The notes under the pieces were generated by a model. The model saw only the letters and a program-made list of their open reading frames with translations. It ran no database searches and was not told where the DNA came from. DNA of 21,011 bases from NCBI GenBank assembly GCA_002405915.1, contig DHMS01000028.1, forward strand, positions 1 through 21,011, in the 5' to 3' direction. This document shows positions 1-7,191 of this stretch, piece after piece. The stretch's first letter is position 1; each line of letters opens with the position of its first letter. A program made the position numbers and the translations under genes. The DNA comes from Christensenella sp. UBA4636 (GTDB taxonomy: Bacteria; Bacillota; Clostridia; Christensenellales; Borkfalkiaceae).

Positions 1-354
1 CGTGGTTTTGTCAAGAACGCTTTTAGCGTTCCCGAAACGTCTCCGAGCCTATTCGTCTCCACCAAGCAAAAAGCAAGTTCTGTTGAGCTTGCTTTTTTGC
101 TTACGTTGCCTTTCTCGTAATAGGCTCGAACTATCCCGCGAGCTTTGCTCGCCAAATTATATATTTTTGACTTTCGGCGACAAAACCGTGGTTTTGTCAA
201 GAACGCTTTCAGCGTTCCCGAAACGTCTCCGAGCCTATTCGTCTCCACCAAGCAAAAAGCAAGTTCTGTTGAGCTTGCTTTTTGCTTACGTTGCCTTTCT
301 CGTTATAGGCTCGAACTATCCCGCGAGCTTTGCTCGCCAAATTATATGTTTTTG
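1..354. repeat. Two tandem copies of a ~185-bp multi-hairpin repeat
   Basis: Copy 1 covers 1-186 and copy 2 covers 187-354. They are nearly identical: a few substitutions, and copy 2 lacks one T of a T-run. Each unit is packed with inverted repeats. In copy 2 these are a 7-bp hairpin at 201-217 (GAACGCT/AGCGTTC), a perfect 14-bp stem at 250-263/274-287, and an outer 9-bp pair (230-238 with 305-313) that encloses it. A 6-bp stem lies at 323-337. The junction between copies is itself a hairpin (GACAAAAC/GTTTTGTC, 179-198), and the window opens inside that same hairpin, so the array probably continues to the left. Open frames through it differ between copies and show no start signals, so I read it as non-coding. 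It could be a BIME-like intergenic repeat or a structured RNA. Confidence 0.85.
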
Positions 355-399
355 TAAAAACTCAACTCCAACTATTGATAAAAAATCAACGTAAAAACT

Positions 400-438
400 C
401 GTCTACAAGCCGATAATCGACTTATAGACGGGTTTTTT
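400..438. terminator. Bidirectional rho-independent terminator
   Basis: A near-perfect stem runs from CGTCTA (400-405) to TAGACG (425-430) through paired AAG/CTT and CGAT/ATCG blocks. A run of six T follows on the plus strand (433-438), and a run of five A precedes it (394-398), which becomes a U tract on the minus strand. It lies just downstream of the minus-strand acetyltransferase gene and can end its transcript. It can also end anything arriving from the left. Confidence 0.8.
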
Positions 439-452
439 ATGTTTTTATAAAT

Positions 453-986
453 CTATTGTTTTTCGGAATGGACGGCGATTTCGCGAAGCATATATTCGTA
501 AAATTCGTCGTAATCTTCCTTTTTCATAACTTGCGGGTATGTGAGAACTTTTAGTTCTAGGTCGCTATCCCCTTGCCGATATTTTGCTTGAATATGCTTA
601 TACGGATTCATGACAAAGCCGTTGCGCTTGTAAAAAACGTATCTTCTTTCCGTAAGTTCGTCCACGGGCGGTTCGATTTCCAAAAGCACGGGCTTTCCGC
701 TTGCTTTTAGGAGTTCGAGAGCCTTTGAGCCGTAACCTTTCCCGCGAATGTCCTTTCTCGTTGCGAAATGCTCTAAAAAAATCAAACCGTTAACTTCCCA
801 GTAAAGCATAATGCCGATAAACTCGTCGTTTTCCGTAATAACGTCAAAGCAATAGTTTTCGTTTTTGAGTACCCTATATTGTTCGTTCTCGTCCCGCCTT
901 TCCAAAACGGGAAACGAAAGCTCGTACAAGTCAATCGCCTTTTTAAAAATTTCGGAATCAAACTCCGTAAGTCTTTCCAACTTCAT
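453..986 (-). CDS. GNAT-family N-acetyltransferase
   Basis: A 177-aa single-domain protein of normal GNAT size. The acetyl-CoA pyrophosphate-binding motif is seen as RGKGYGSKAL at about residues 80-90. It is preceded by a beta strand (LIFLEHFATRKD) and followed by the C-terminal FYKRNGF segment typical of the fold. These proteins transfer an acyl group from acyl-CoA to an amine; the acceptor here cannot be told. The start at 986 has an AAGGTGAT Shine-Dalgarno about 8 nt upstream. It stands alone between two terminators, downstream of lysS on the same strand, so it is probably a single-gene unit in the cytoplasm. Confidence 0.88.
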   Translation of the reverse strand: MKLERLTEFDSEIFKKAIDLYELSFPVLERRDENEQYRVLKNENYCFDVITENDEFIGIMLYWEVNGLIFLEHFATRKDIRGKGYGSKALELLKASGKPVLLEIEPPVDELTERRYVFYKRNGFVMNPYKHIQAKYRQGDSDLELKVLTYPQVMKKEDYDEFYEYMLREIAVHSEKQ

Positions 987-1061
987 TGCATATCACCTTT
1001 TATTTTATATGATTATACCACAAAACCCCGCGTTTATCAACCTATAGCCCCACTTTTCTCA

Positions 1062-1102
1062 CAAAAAAAGCGCCGAGGACGGAGAAACCCGCTTCGACGC
1101 TT
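1062..1102 (-). terminator. Rho-independent terminator of lysS
   Basis: Read on the minus strand, a GC-rich imperfect stem (AAGCG, CGA, GGG paired with CC, TCG, CGCTT) is followed by seven T. It starts 16 nt after the lysS stop codon. Confidence 0.8.
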
Positions 1103-1117
1103 AAAACTTAAATTTAT

Positions 1118-3145
1118 TTACTTAATCGGCGTGCCTTCGGGAACGATATCGTCGACAAAGACGAGCCGGCAACCGCAAGCCGTGTTGGTGGCGGCGATAA
1201 GCATACCGTTGCTCGTAACGCCCGTAATGCGCGCGGGCTTTAAGTTGGCGATGACGATTATTTTTTTGCCGATAAGTTCTTCCGGGGCATAGTCGTGCTT
1301 TATCGAAGAAACGATAACCCTTTCGCATATCCCGTCAAAGAGCGTGAGCTTGTAGCAGTTAGCCGATTTGCGAATTTCCTGACACTTCAAAATCTTGCAA
1401 ACGCGCATATCGACTTTGAAGAATTCGTCCACGTCGATTTCGGGTTTGACGGGTTGAACGGGGTCGGGGTCGCCGTAAACTTTTTCCTTTTTGACTTCTT
1501 CTTCGACAACGTTTTCCTCTTCCGCGGCTTTCTTTTCTTCTTCCGTTTCGGGGTAGCTAAAATCAAGGAGCGGCAGATATTTTGCCGGTTCTATCGCGTA
1601 AAGGAAAAGGTACAATCTCGGTCCTTTTTCCTTGCCTATCAAGAGTTCGTAAACGTTCTTAAAGAATTTACCTTGGAACGCTTTGCCCGCCTTGTCGCCC
1701 GCTTCCAAACTTCTTATTCTCAAAGGAATGGCGTAAAGTTCGGTCTGCAACTCGTCGAGCGTGTAACCGCCCCTTTCGATATATCCGTAAAGCTCGGTAA
1801 TTTCGGCTTTTTCCGTTTCGTCGAGCGTGGAATAATACTCAAAATTACGATACTTGCCGAGCTTATTGACGTTTTCGGGCGAGCATTTTTCAAGCCAGAA
1901 TTTAGCGCGTTCGAGCCTGTCCGCAAAATCGGCTTTTTTGTACGGCGTGCCTATCTTTTCAAACACGACTTCGAGCATGTTTTCGTTGAAGTCGACGACC
2001 GAGCCGAGCTGAACGATAAGCCCCATCGGCACGGTTTTGACCTCTCTGCCGTCGATTTTGCAAAGTTCCATTATTTCCTTAGTAAGCTCGTTTGCGGTGC
2101 CGTTTCTTACTTCCGTAAGCATTTTGTCGAATTCGAAATATTGTCTTAAAATACCGTCGTCAAGGCAGAAATTGAACGCCTTTAACGGTTCGTTGCGTGC
2201 GTAAAGCCACAACAAAACTTCCGGTTCGTAAAGTTTTAAAAGCGTTTCGGGCGTTAAGTTCAAGCCCGTGGAGCCGGACATTTTGCCCGCTTGCGCGTCC
2301 GACGTAGAAATGCCGATAAACTCATACCCCTGGAACATAGGCGGTTCATAGCCGAAAATCTTGCGCGAAACGTCCTTAGCGGTATCGTAAGAACCGTCCT
2401 TTGCCGCGTGGTCCTTTCCGCCCGGTTCGAAGTCAACGCCCTCATAGAGCCAGCGCATAGGCCAGTCAACCTTCCAGGCAAGCTTACAGTTATAGTCGGT
2501 TTTAAAATCAAACGTACCTTTATGCCCGCAAGCGCAAATGTATTCGCACGTCATGTTTTCTTCGTCGAAAGATACTATTTTCGTCGTATCTCTGCCGCAA
2601 TCGGGACAGTAAATGCTAACGGGGAAGTAAGCGTCGCGTTCGCCCTCCTTAGCGTCCTGTGTGCGGTGAGAGTCGAGAACGTCGAAAATCTCCTTGCGCT
2701 TTTTGAGGGATAAAAGCACGTAATCGCGATATTTGCCGCTTCTGTACATTTCGGCTTGGTGGCGATAATCCATATCGATACCGAACTTGACGATAGAACG
2801 CTCGAATTCCTTTTCGAAGTATTCTGCGTAAGTCTTTTCCTCGCCGCCGAACGGGTTGATAACGTCGACGTACGGGCAACCTATATACTTTTCCATATCG
2901 GAATTGACTTTCGCAACGTTCGCGGGAACCTTACGCATACGGTCGAATTCGTCCCACGAGAACAAAAGCCGAGCTTTTTTACCGAGCTTACGAAGCGATT
3001 TAACGACGAAGTAACTCGTCGCGATATCGCGGAAGTTGCCTATATGAATACTTCCGGACGGGCTTATGCCGGCGGCGCAAACGTATTCTTCTTTATTCGG
3101 GTTTCTTTCTATCAGTTGTCTTGCAATTTTCTCTGCCCAATGCAT
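1118..3145 (-). CDS. lysS: Class I lysyl-tRNA synthetase with C-terminal tRNA-binding domain
   Basis: A 675-aa enzyme that charges tRNA(Lys) with lysine. The class I signatures are clear: HIGN at residues 34-37 (after SPSGSI) and KMSGS at 288-292. This marks it as the archaeal-type class I LysRS, not the usual bacterial class II enzyme. A zinc-ribbon insert has cysteine pairs near 180/183 and 204/206. The catalytic and anticodon-binding body ends near 530. A charged linker rich in Glu and Lys (530-565) leads to an OB-fold tRNA-binding domain (about 570-675, beginning FFKVDMRVCKI) like that at the C-terminus of MetRS and in Trbp111. Ordinary class I LysRS is roughly 500-550 aa, so the tail is an addition. 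The start at 3145 has a modest AAAGGTA site. A consensus promoter and a terminator frame it as a single-gene unit. I saw no T-box leader. Confidence 0.95.
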   Translation of the reverse strand: MHWAEKIARQLIERNPNKEEYVCAAGISPSGSIHIGNFRDIATSYFVVKSLRKLGKKARLLFSWDEFDRMRKVPANVAKVNSDMEKYIGCPYVDVINPFGGEEKTYAEYFEKEFERSIVKFGIDMDYRHQAEMYRSGKYRDYVLLSLKKRKEIFDVLDSHRTQDAKEGERDAYFPVSIYCPDCGRDTTKIVSFDEENMTCEYICACGHKGTFDFKTDYNCKLAWKVDWPMRWLYEGVDFEPGGKDHAAKDGSYDTAKDVSRKIFGYEPPMFQGYEFIGISTSDAQAGKMSGSTGLNLTPETLLKLYEPEVLLWLYARNEPLKAFNFCLDDGILRQYFEFDKMLTEVRNGTANELTKEIMELCKIDGREVKTVPMGLIVQLGSVVDFNENMLEVVFEKIGTPYKKADFADRLERAKFWLEKCSPENVNKLGKYRNFEYYSTLDETEKAEITELYGYIERGGYTLDELQTELYAIPLRIRSLEAGDKAGKAFQGKFFKNVYELLIGKEKGPRLYLFLYAIEPAKYLPLLDFSYPETEEEKKAAEEENVVEEEVKKEKVYGDPDPVQPVKPEIDVDEFFKVDMRVCKILKCQEIRKSANCYKLTLFDGICERVIVSSIKHDYAPEELIGKKIIVIANLKPARITGVTSNGMLIAATNTACGCRLVFVDDIVPEGTPIK

Positions 3146-3178
3146 TATTTTTTACCTTTTATTTTATATTCTATATAA

Positions 3179-3207
3179 AGGATACTACGAACTTAACTTT
3201 TTGTCAA
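3179..3207 (-). promoter_or_regulatory. Sigma-A type promoter of lysS
   Basis: On the minus strand a perfect -35 TTGACA (3207-3202) is separated by 17 nt from a -10 TATCCT (3184-3179). It lies 34 nt upstream of the lysS start codon. Confidence 0.75.
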
Positions 3208-3251
3208 CTTTATTGCTTTAATTAGCGGTTTTTCCTCTTTTTTTAGCGAAA

Positions 3252-3788
3252 TCAAACGTTTTTGCCGAGGTCGTAAGCCTCTTTTACGTAGCGAGAAGAA
3301 AGAACGTCGCCGCCGTTTTCAAGCCCGCCGCCGCGCAAAACGCAACCGAGTTCTACGCCGTCGAAGCAGTCTATAAAGCCTTGAATATCCTTAACCGCGC
3401 CGTCGAATGCGGAATCGCTGTCCTCCGCGGCGGTCGCTAAAAGACAAATCTTTTTGAACTTATTGTCGCGCGTATAAAGCGGATTGAGCCTGTCGAGGAA
3501 AGTTTTCAACTGTCCGGAAACGGCGTAATAGTATATCGGCGTTGCAAAAACAAGCACGTCGGCGTTCTCAAATTTATCGTACAAAGAATTCATAGAATCG
3601 TTTAAAACGCACTTTTGCGTTCTTTGGCAACTTAGACAACCTATGCAGAATTTGAGATTCAAATCCTTAACGGCAATAATTTCGACTTCGTTTCCGGCTT
3701 CTAACGCGCCCTCGGCAAACTTTTCCGCAAGCACTTGACTGTTGGATTTATTCCTAAGCGAAGAAGTAACTATCAAAACTTTTTTCAT
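3252..3788 (-). CDS. Flavodoxin-fold NAD(P)H-dependent FMN reductase
   Basis: A 178-aa protein of the NADPH-dependent FMN reductase/iron-sulfur flavoprotein superfamily. The FMN-phosphate loop is SSLRNKSNS (residues 9-17). The flavin-ring segment is PIYYYAVSGQLKTFLDR (84-100). Cysteines 48, 51, 54 and 60 form a compact CxxCxxC-x5-C cluster that resembles the Fe-S motif of archaeal and clostridial iron-sulfur flavoproteins. The partner could be quinones, nitro compounds or a ferredoxin; the sequence does not say. The start at 3788 has an AGAGGTG site 5 nt away. It lies between lysS and a MITE-like element and has no clear terminator of its own. Confidence 0.87.
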   Translation of the reverse strand: MKKVLIVTSSLRNKSNSQVLAEKFAEGALEAGNEVEIIAVKDLNLKFCIGCLSCQRTQKCVLNDSMNSLYDKFENADVLVFATPIYYYAVSGQLKTFLDRLNPLYTRDNKFKKICLLATAAEDSDSAFDGAVKDIQGFIDCFDGVELGCVLRGGGLENGGDVLSSRYVKEAYDLGKNV

Positions 3789-3818
3789 ATCGCACCTCTA
3801 TATTTTTGAGTAATCGTT

Positions 3819-4109
3819 AGGGATTACATTCGTCATCACTAATTATTTTTGCGGCAACAAATCGGTTTTTGCCGCGTTAAACTCCCATCAATGTACATCG
3901 AGTACTATTTCGGTCGTTTGCCTTGCAAAAACCGAACCGTAAACGGCGATTTCTTATCCGCAAAAATGCGAAGCACCTAAAAGAGCGTATTTTTTGATGA
4001 TTTTTTGCGAGCGTGAGGCAGGCGTACTGAACGTACTCCAATCGAGCGGTCGCAGAAAAGCGCAAAAAAGCCGCCTTTTAGGTAATTAGGGATAATGAAT
4101 GTAATCCCT
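3819..4109. mobile_element. MITE-like element with 27-bp terminal inverted repeats
   Basis: The left end (3819-3845) and the reverse complement of the right end (4083-4109) match at 24 of 27 positions, and the outer 13 bases (AGGGATTACATTC) are identical. The 291-bp interior has no convincing gene but carries several smaller inverted repeats, such as a GTTTTTGC/GCAAAAAC pair and GTAC-ATCGA-GTAC. The 10-mer CTATATTTTT occurs at 3798-3807 and again at 4108-4117. It may be a remnant of a target duplication, though the left copy is 11 bp away from the inverted repeat. It fills the gap between the reductase and the hydrogenase and may contain promoter sequence for the reductase gene. A non-autonomous transposable element is the simplest reading. 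Confidence 0.7.
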
Positions 4110-4120
4110 ATATTTTTAGA

Positions 4121-4151
4121 AAATACTTCCCGAGCGGTTATCGCCCGGGAA
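4121..4151 (-). terminator. Probable terminator of the group B-like hydrogenase gene
   Basis: On the minus strand a 10-bp stem, TTCCCGGGCG paired with CGCTCGGGAA (one G-U type mismatch), has a 5-nt loop. It starts 14 nt after the hydrogenase stop codon. Only a short T-rich tail follows (AGTATTTTC), so its strength is uncertain. Confidence 0.55.
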
Positions 4152-4165
4152 AACTTTCGCTTTGT

Positions 4166-5596
4166 TTATTGCGGCTTTTTGAGAACGGAAACCGCGTCCG
4201 CTATGGTCTTTTCGTAAGCCTCTCTGCCATACTTGTCGACTTCCGCTTTGTTCTTTTCGCCGTGGGTTAAGCAGCCCGCGCCGCCTATGCACCCGCCGAT
4301 ACAAGCCATACCTTCGATAAAGTTAGCGTCGAGCATATTTTTGGTCTTTTTGAAGAGCGCGATTTTGCACGCTTCGATACCGTCGCAAGCGCAAGGCTTG
4401 ACTTCGAAGTCGATATTCTGCTCTTTTAAGCCCTCTTTTACGGCGTCCGAAAGACCGCCGCAACGAGCAAAGATTCTGCCGAAGTAGGAAGCGTTGTCCA
4501 AAACGTCCTCGCCGAGGGTCGTTATATCGAGGTCCTTGCTGTCGAAAAGAGCTTGCAATTCTTCAAAAGTCATAGCCGCGTCTACGTAAGGCTTTACGTC
4601 GTCGTGTTGAACTTCCATCTTCTTAGCCGTGCAAGGTCCTATGAACACGACTTTGCAAGGAGCTTCGTTTTCCTTGATATACTTGGAAATTGCCGTCATC
4701 GGCGACGGGTTATGCGACACGAACGGCAGGAGCTGCGGGAAAGCTTTCTTGATATAATCGACGAAAGCGGGGCAGCAGGAGCTTGTCAAAAAGCCTTTTT
4801 CGGCAAGTTCTTTGCTTTCCGCCTGCGCTACCATATCCGCGCCGAGAGCGGCTTCTACAACCGTGTGGAAACCGAGTTCTTTTAACCCTTTGATGACTTG
4901 TCCGAGCTTGGCGTAGGTAAACTGACTGGAAATAGACGGCGCGACGACCGCGAAGCATTTGTACTTCGTGTTGTTTTCGCTTCCCTTCAAAATGTCGATA
5001 ACGTCGAGAATAAACGACTTATCGGTGATTGCGCCGAACGGGCATTGATAAACGCACGCCCCGCACGAAATGCACTTGTCGTTGTTTATCTTGGCTTGCT
5101 TTTCGTCGCCCATATAAATGGCTTTGACTTTGCAAGCCGTTTCGCACGGACGTTTATAAGAATAAATGGCGTTGTAAGGGCATACTTTGGCGCACGCGCC
5201 GCATTCTTTGCACTTGGTCTTATCTATATGCGCAACGTGATTTTCGTCCGAAGTAATGGCTCCGAAGCGGCAAGCGTCCTCGCAACGGTGCGCTAAGCAA
5301 CCGCGGCAAGCGTTGGTTACTTCGTAACCGCCCATCGGGCATTCGTCGCACGCGATGTCTATAACTTCGATTACGTTGGGATTAGTTTTGTCGCCGCCCA
5401 TAGCTATCTTTACTCTTTCGGAAAGTATCGCTCTTTCCTTGTAAACGCAGCAACGCATGGTAGGCACTTTACCGGGAACTATGATTTTGGGAATATCGAT
5501 TGCCTTTTCGGCAAGCTCTCCCGCCCAAGCCGCTCTTGCGACTTCCCTAAGTACCTTGTACTTTAAGTGTTGAACTTTTGTGTCGAATTTTTTCAT
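4166..5596 (-). CDS. Monomeric [FeFe] hydrogenase, group B-like
   Basis: A 476-aa cytoplasmic hydrogenase that would couple reduced ferredoxin to 2H+/H2 exchange. All three H-cluster motifs are present: L1 TSSCCPAF (271-278, Cys274 and Cys275), L2 GPCTAKKMEVQ (320-330, Cys322) and L3 EGMACIGGCIGGAGC (428-442, Cys432 and Cys436). The N-terminal half has two canonical 4Fe-4S sites (C129/132/135/139 and C175/178/181/185). A further cysteine group at 97/100/105/109 and pairs at 83/86 and 151/155 could hold more clusters. The arrangement, with L2 starting GPC instead of MPC, fits the group B family of clostridial hydrogenases. The proton-relay cysteine is kept, so it should be catalytic. The ATG at 5596 has CGGAG about 14 nt upstream, which is a long spacing. 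It has its own promoter and is separated from the sensory operon by repeats. Confidence 0.92.
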   Translation of the reverse strand: MKKFDTKVQHLKYKVLREVARAAWAGELAEKAIDIPKIIVPGKVPTMRCCVYKERAILSERVKIAMGGDKTNPNVIEVIDIACDECPMGGYEVTNACRGCLAHRCEDACRFGAITSDENHVAHIDKTKCKECGACAKVCPYNAIYSYKRPCETACKVKAIYMGDEKQAKINNDKCISCGACVYQCPFGAITDKSFILDVIDILKGSENNTKYKCFAVVAPSISSQFTYAKLGQVIKGLKELGFHTVVEAALGADMVAQAESKELAEKGFLTSSCCPAFVDYIKKAFPQLLPFVSHNPSPMTAISKYIKENEAPCKVVFIGPCTAKKMEVQHDDVKPYVDAAMTFEELQALFDSKDLDITTLGEDVLDNASYFGRIFARCGGLSDAVKEGLKEQNIDFEVKPCACDGIEACKIALFKKTKNMLDANFIEGMACIGGCIGGAGCLTHGEKNKAEVDKYGREAYEKTIADAVSVLKKPQ

Positions 5597-5687
5597 GATT
5601 GTATATATTTCTCCGTGGAGTTAGTAGCAAGTTTAAAGTTTAAAGTTGAAAATTGAAAGTTGAAACTATGCCAACCTCCAAGTCCGC

Positions 5688-5719
5688 CATACTTGTTAGC
5701 CTTTTTAAGGCGTAGAGTG
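5688..5719. repeat. 32-bp intergenic repeat, copy A
   Basis: Matches copy B (5815-5846) at 31 of 32 positions. It contains the small palindrome GCCTT-TTT-AAGGC followed by GTAGAGTG. The next bases, GTGCA, are shared with the degenerate copy C (5887-5919). Confidence 0.8.
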
Positions 5720-5771
5720 GTGCATAGCAAGTTGAAAATTGAAAATGGAAAATTGAAAGTTGCGGATATAT

Positions 5772-5801
5772 ATTATAATATTTTTCGTCCTTAATTTTCA
5801 A
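5772..5801 (-). promoter_or_regulatory. Probable promoter of the group B-like hydrogenase
   Basis: On the minus strand TTGAAA (5801-5796) and a perfect TATAAT (5777-5772) are 18 nt apart. This implies a leader of about 170 nt before the hydrogenase start, and that leader contains repeat copy A. The -35 falls within the AT-rich iteration, so it may be fortuitous. Confidence 0.5.
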
Positions 5802-5814
5802 CTTATCAATCTGT

Positions 5815-5846
5815 CATACTTGTCAGCCTTTTTAAGGCGTAGAGTG
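5815..5846. repeat. 32-bp intergenic repeat, copy B
   Basis: 31 of 32 positions equal copy A at 5688-5719, in the same orientation and 127 bp apart. Like copy A it is followed, after a variable spacer, by a CAAGTTGAAA iteration. Confidence 0.8.
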
Positions 5847-5886
5847 CGTAGGATTGCCGCAACAGACAAGTTGAAAGTTTTTTATT

Positions 5887-5919
5887 CTTACAAGCATTTT
5901 TAAGCTTCAGAGTGGTGCA
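5887..5919. repeat. Degenerate third copy of the 32-bp repeat
   Basis: Keeps the pattern A-GC-TTTTTAAG-C-AGAGTGGTGCA of copies A and B. The palindromic core is changed to AGCATTTTTAAGCT. It begins next to the left arm of the inverted-repeat segment described at 5896-6026. Confidence 0.55.
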
Positions 5920-6026
5920 GAGACGGGCAACTGGCGAGAACGACGCGCAGGCGCGTACTCTATGTACGTAACTGTGCGGCGTTTGAACACGTAGCCCGTA
6001 TATGCGCCGCTATCAAGCTTAAAAAT
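5896..6026. repeat. 131-bp segment bounded by perfect 12-bp inverted repeats
   Basis: ATTTTTAAGCTT at 5896-5907 is exactly complementary to AAGCTTAAAAAT at 6015-6026. The right arm contains the stop codon of the phosphatase gene (6021-6019). The GC-rich interior has nested GTAC-containing inverted repeats. It may act as a large terminator-like hairpin at the end of the sensory operon, or be a small mobile element that supplied the stop codon. Confidence 0.6.
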
Positions 6027-7191
6027 AGATTACCTTTATGCGCTTACCCATCAACTTTAAACATTTCGATAACTCGTCTACGAGGTTCATCTTGATATTG
6101 AAGTTTATGGGGAGGTCGGGGTTTTGGTGAGCGGGGTTGACGGCTCTGCCGACAAAAAAGTTTATGTCGGTGGCTTCTTCGAAAAGCATGCGGCAAATGA
6201 GCGACGCGCCGTCTCTGCCGAAGCCCCATTTTTCGTAAAGGGAATTGTCTTTTAAGGCGTCTCGGGCGTACTCTAAAACCTTGTTTATCGTTATAACGCC
6301 CTCGGTAACGAGGTCAACGCCTTCGATTTCGGCTGTCGGCGGAACGTCGGAAGCAAAAAACGAAAGGCTTGCTTTTATGGGCTTATTGAGATATTTTGCG
6401 ACGATTGAAGAGGTCGTGCCTCCGCAGACTATGTGTTTGCCTTGCTTAGAAAAGAACAAAGACATCATTCTGTCCGCGTCGTCGCGCTTGGAGGGCGGAC
6501 CGAACAAAAGGTTCATCGGCACGCGCTTTCTTACTTTCAAAACGCAAGCGGTAGTGTCGTCGCCCGGCTTGTAACCGTAAAGTTTGTTGCATTCGTCAAC
6601 GAGGATTGTGGAAAGGGTTTTCGCGGTGTAGCCTACCCCGGCAAGACCTTCCATAAACGAGATTATCTCGTCGCGCTTCCAACCGAAGTTAAACGACAGA
6701 CCTATCCCCGCATGCGGGCAACCGTCGCTCATCGCGACGAATATGTCGTTTTCGTAAAGCTTTACGGACGAACGAAGAATTTTTTTGCCGCCGATATTCA
6801 TTTCGGTTACGGGGTAATCGTAATTTTTGCCGTCGCGCAAGATGATTACGCGCGGATTGTCGTACTGAATAATATCGGCTTCTTCGCTGTTTTTAACGTG
6901 AATTATCGTAAAAGTGGAATACGCCACGCCGCGCACCGAGCAAATGGGCAGGGTTGCGGCTATAGTTTCGACGCAGTCCTCGACGGAAAGACCTTCCGCC
7001 ATCATGGTAGAAATGATTTTCGAAGTGAGAGTGGAAAGAATGCTCGCCTTAACGCCGCTGCCGAGTCCGTCGGCAAGCACTATTACGGACGAATCCTCGC
7101 CGCTTTCCACAACGTCAACGTGGTCGCCGCATAGCTGTTCGCCTATATGGTTTACGCTTTTATAGCCTATCTCCACGCATAAATCATTCAT
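6019..7191 (-). CDS. SpoIIE/PP2C-type phosphatase linked to the sensory hydrogenase
   Basis: A 390-aa protein. Residues 1-220 form a PP2C-like phosphatase domain with the expected metal-binding acidic motifs: GEQLCGDH (17-24), ADGLGSG (40-46), MSDGC (154-158) and GDDTTACVLKV (210-220). This family removes phosphate from serine or threonine of partner proteins, typically anti-sigma-factor antagonists. Residues 221-390 form a further domain, rich in Gly-Thr and hydrophobic segments, which I do not recognise. The ATG at 7191 lies inside the end of the hydrogenase-like gene (8-nt overlap), so the two are translationally coupled and the proteins very likely work together. This is the gene pairing by which phosphatase-linked (group C3) [FeFe] hydrogenases are defined. 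Its protein target is unknown, and no anti-sigma or antagonist gene is in the window. Confidence 0.88.
   Translation of the reverse strand: MNDLCVEIGYKSVNHIGEQLCGDHVDVVESGEDSSVIVLADGLGSGVKASILSTLTSKIISTMMAEGLSVEDCVETIAATLPICSVRGVAYSTFTIIHVKNSEEADIIQYDNPRVIILRDGKNYDYPVTEMNIGGKKILRSSVKLYENDIFVAMSDGCPHAGIGLSFNFGWKRDEIISFMEGLAGVGYTAKTLSTILVDECNKLYGYKPGDDTTACVLKVRKRVPMNLLFGPPSKRDDADRMMSLFFSKQGKHIVCGGTTSSIVAKYLNKPIKASLSFFASDVPPTAEIEGVDLVTEGVITINKVLEYARDALKDNSLYEKWGFGRDGASLICRMLFEEATDINFFVGRAVNPAHQNPDLPINFNIKMNLVDELSKCLKLMGKRIKVIYF

Larger units (their letters stand above)
5597..6018. other. Gene-free, repeat-rich intergenic region
   Basis: No gene is seen in these 422 bp between the phosphatase and the group B-like hydrogenase. 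The region holds short AT-rich iterations of the type GTTGAAAATTGAAA (5632-5666 and 5728-5762), two near-identical 32-bp repeats plus a degenerate third, a promoter for the hydrogenase, and an inverted-repeat-bounded segment that runs into the end of the phosphatase gene. A complementary stretch of the same iteration is present at 14909-14925. Confidence 0.75.

Noticed and set aside
1..354. CRISPR array
   Set aside because: Only two adjacent ~185-bp units with no variable spacers, and no cas genes in the window.
2..394. 130-aa open frame through the tandem repeat at the left edge
   Set aside because: It exists only because both repeat copies happen to stay open. It has no ribosome site, its composition is odd (Leu/Ser/Arg runs), and the same DNA shows strong RNA-like inverted repeats.
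1295..2149. Long plus-strand open frames opposite lysS, adhE and the hydrogenases
   Set aside because: They lie antisense to genes with clear family motifs, have no ribosome sites and have Phe/Val/Arg-rich compositions expected from the complement of these genes.
3877..4065. 62-aa minus-strand frame inside the MITE-like element
   Set aside because: No ribosome site or recognisable motif; its region is made of nested inverted repeats of the element.
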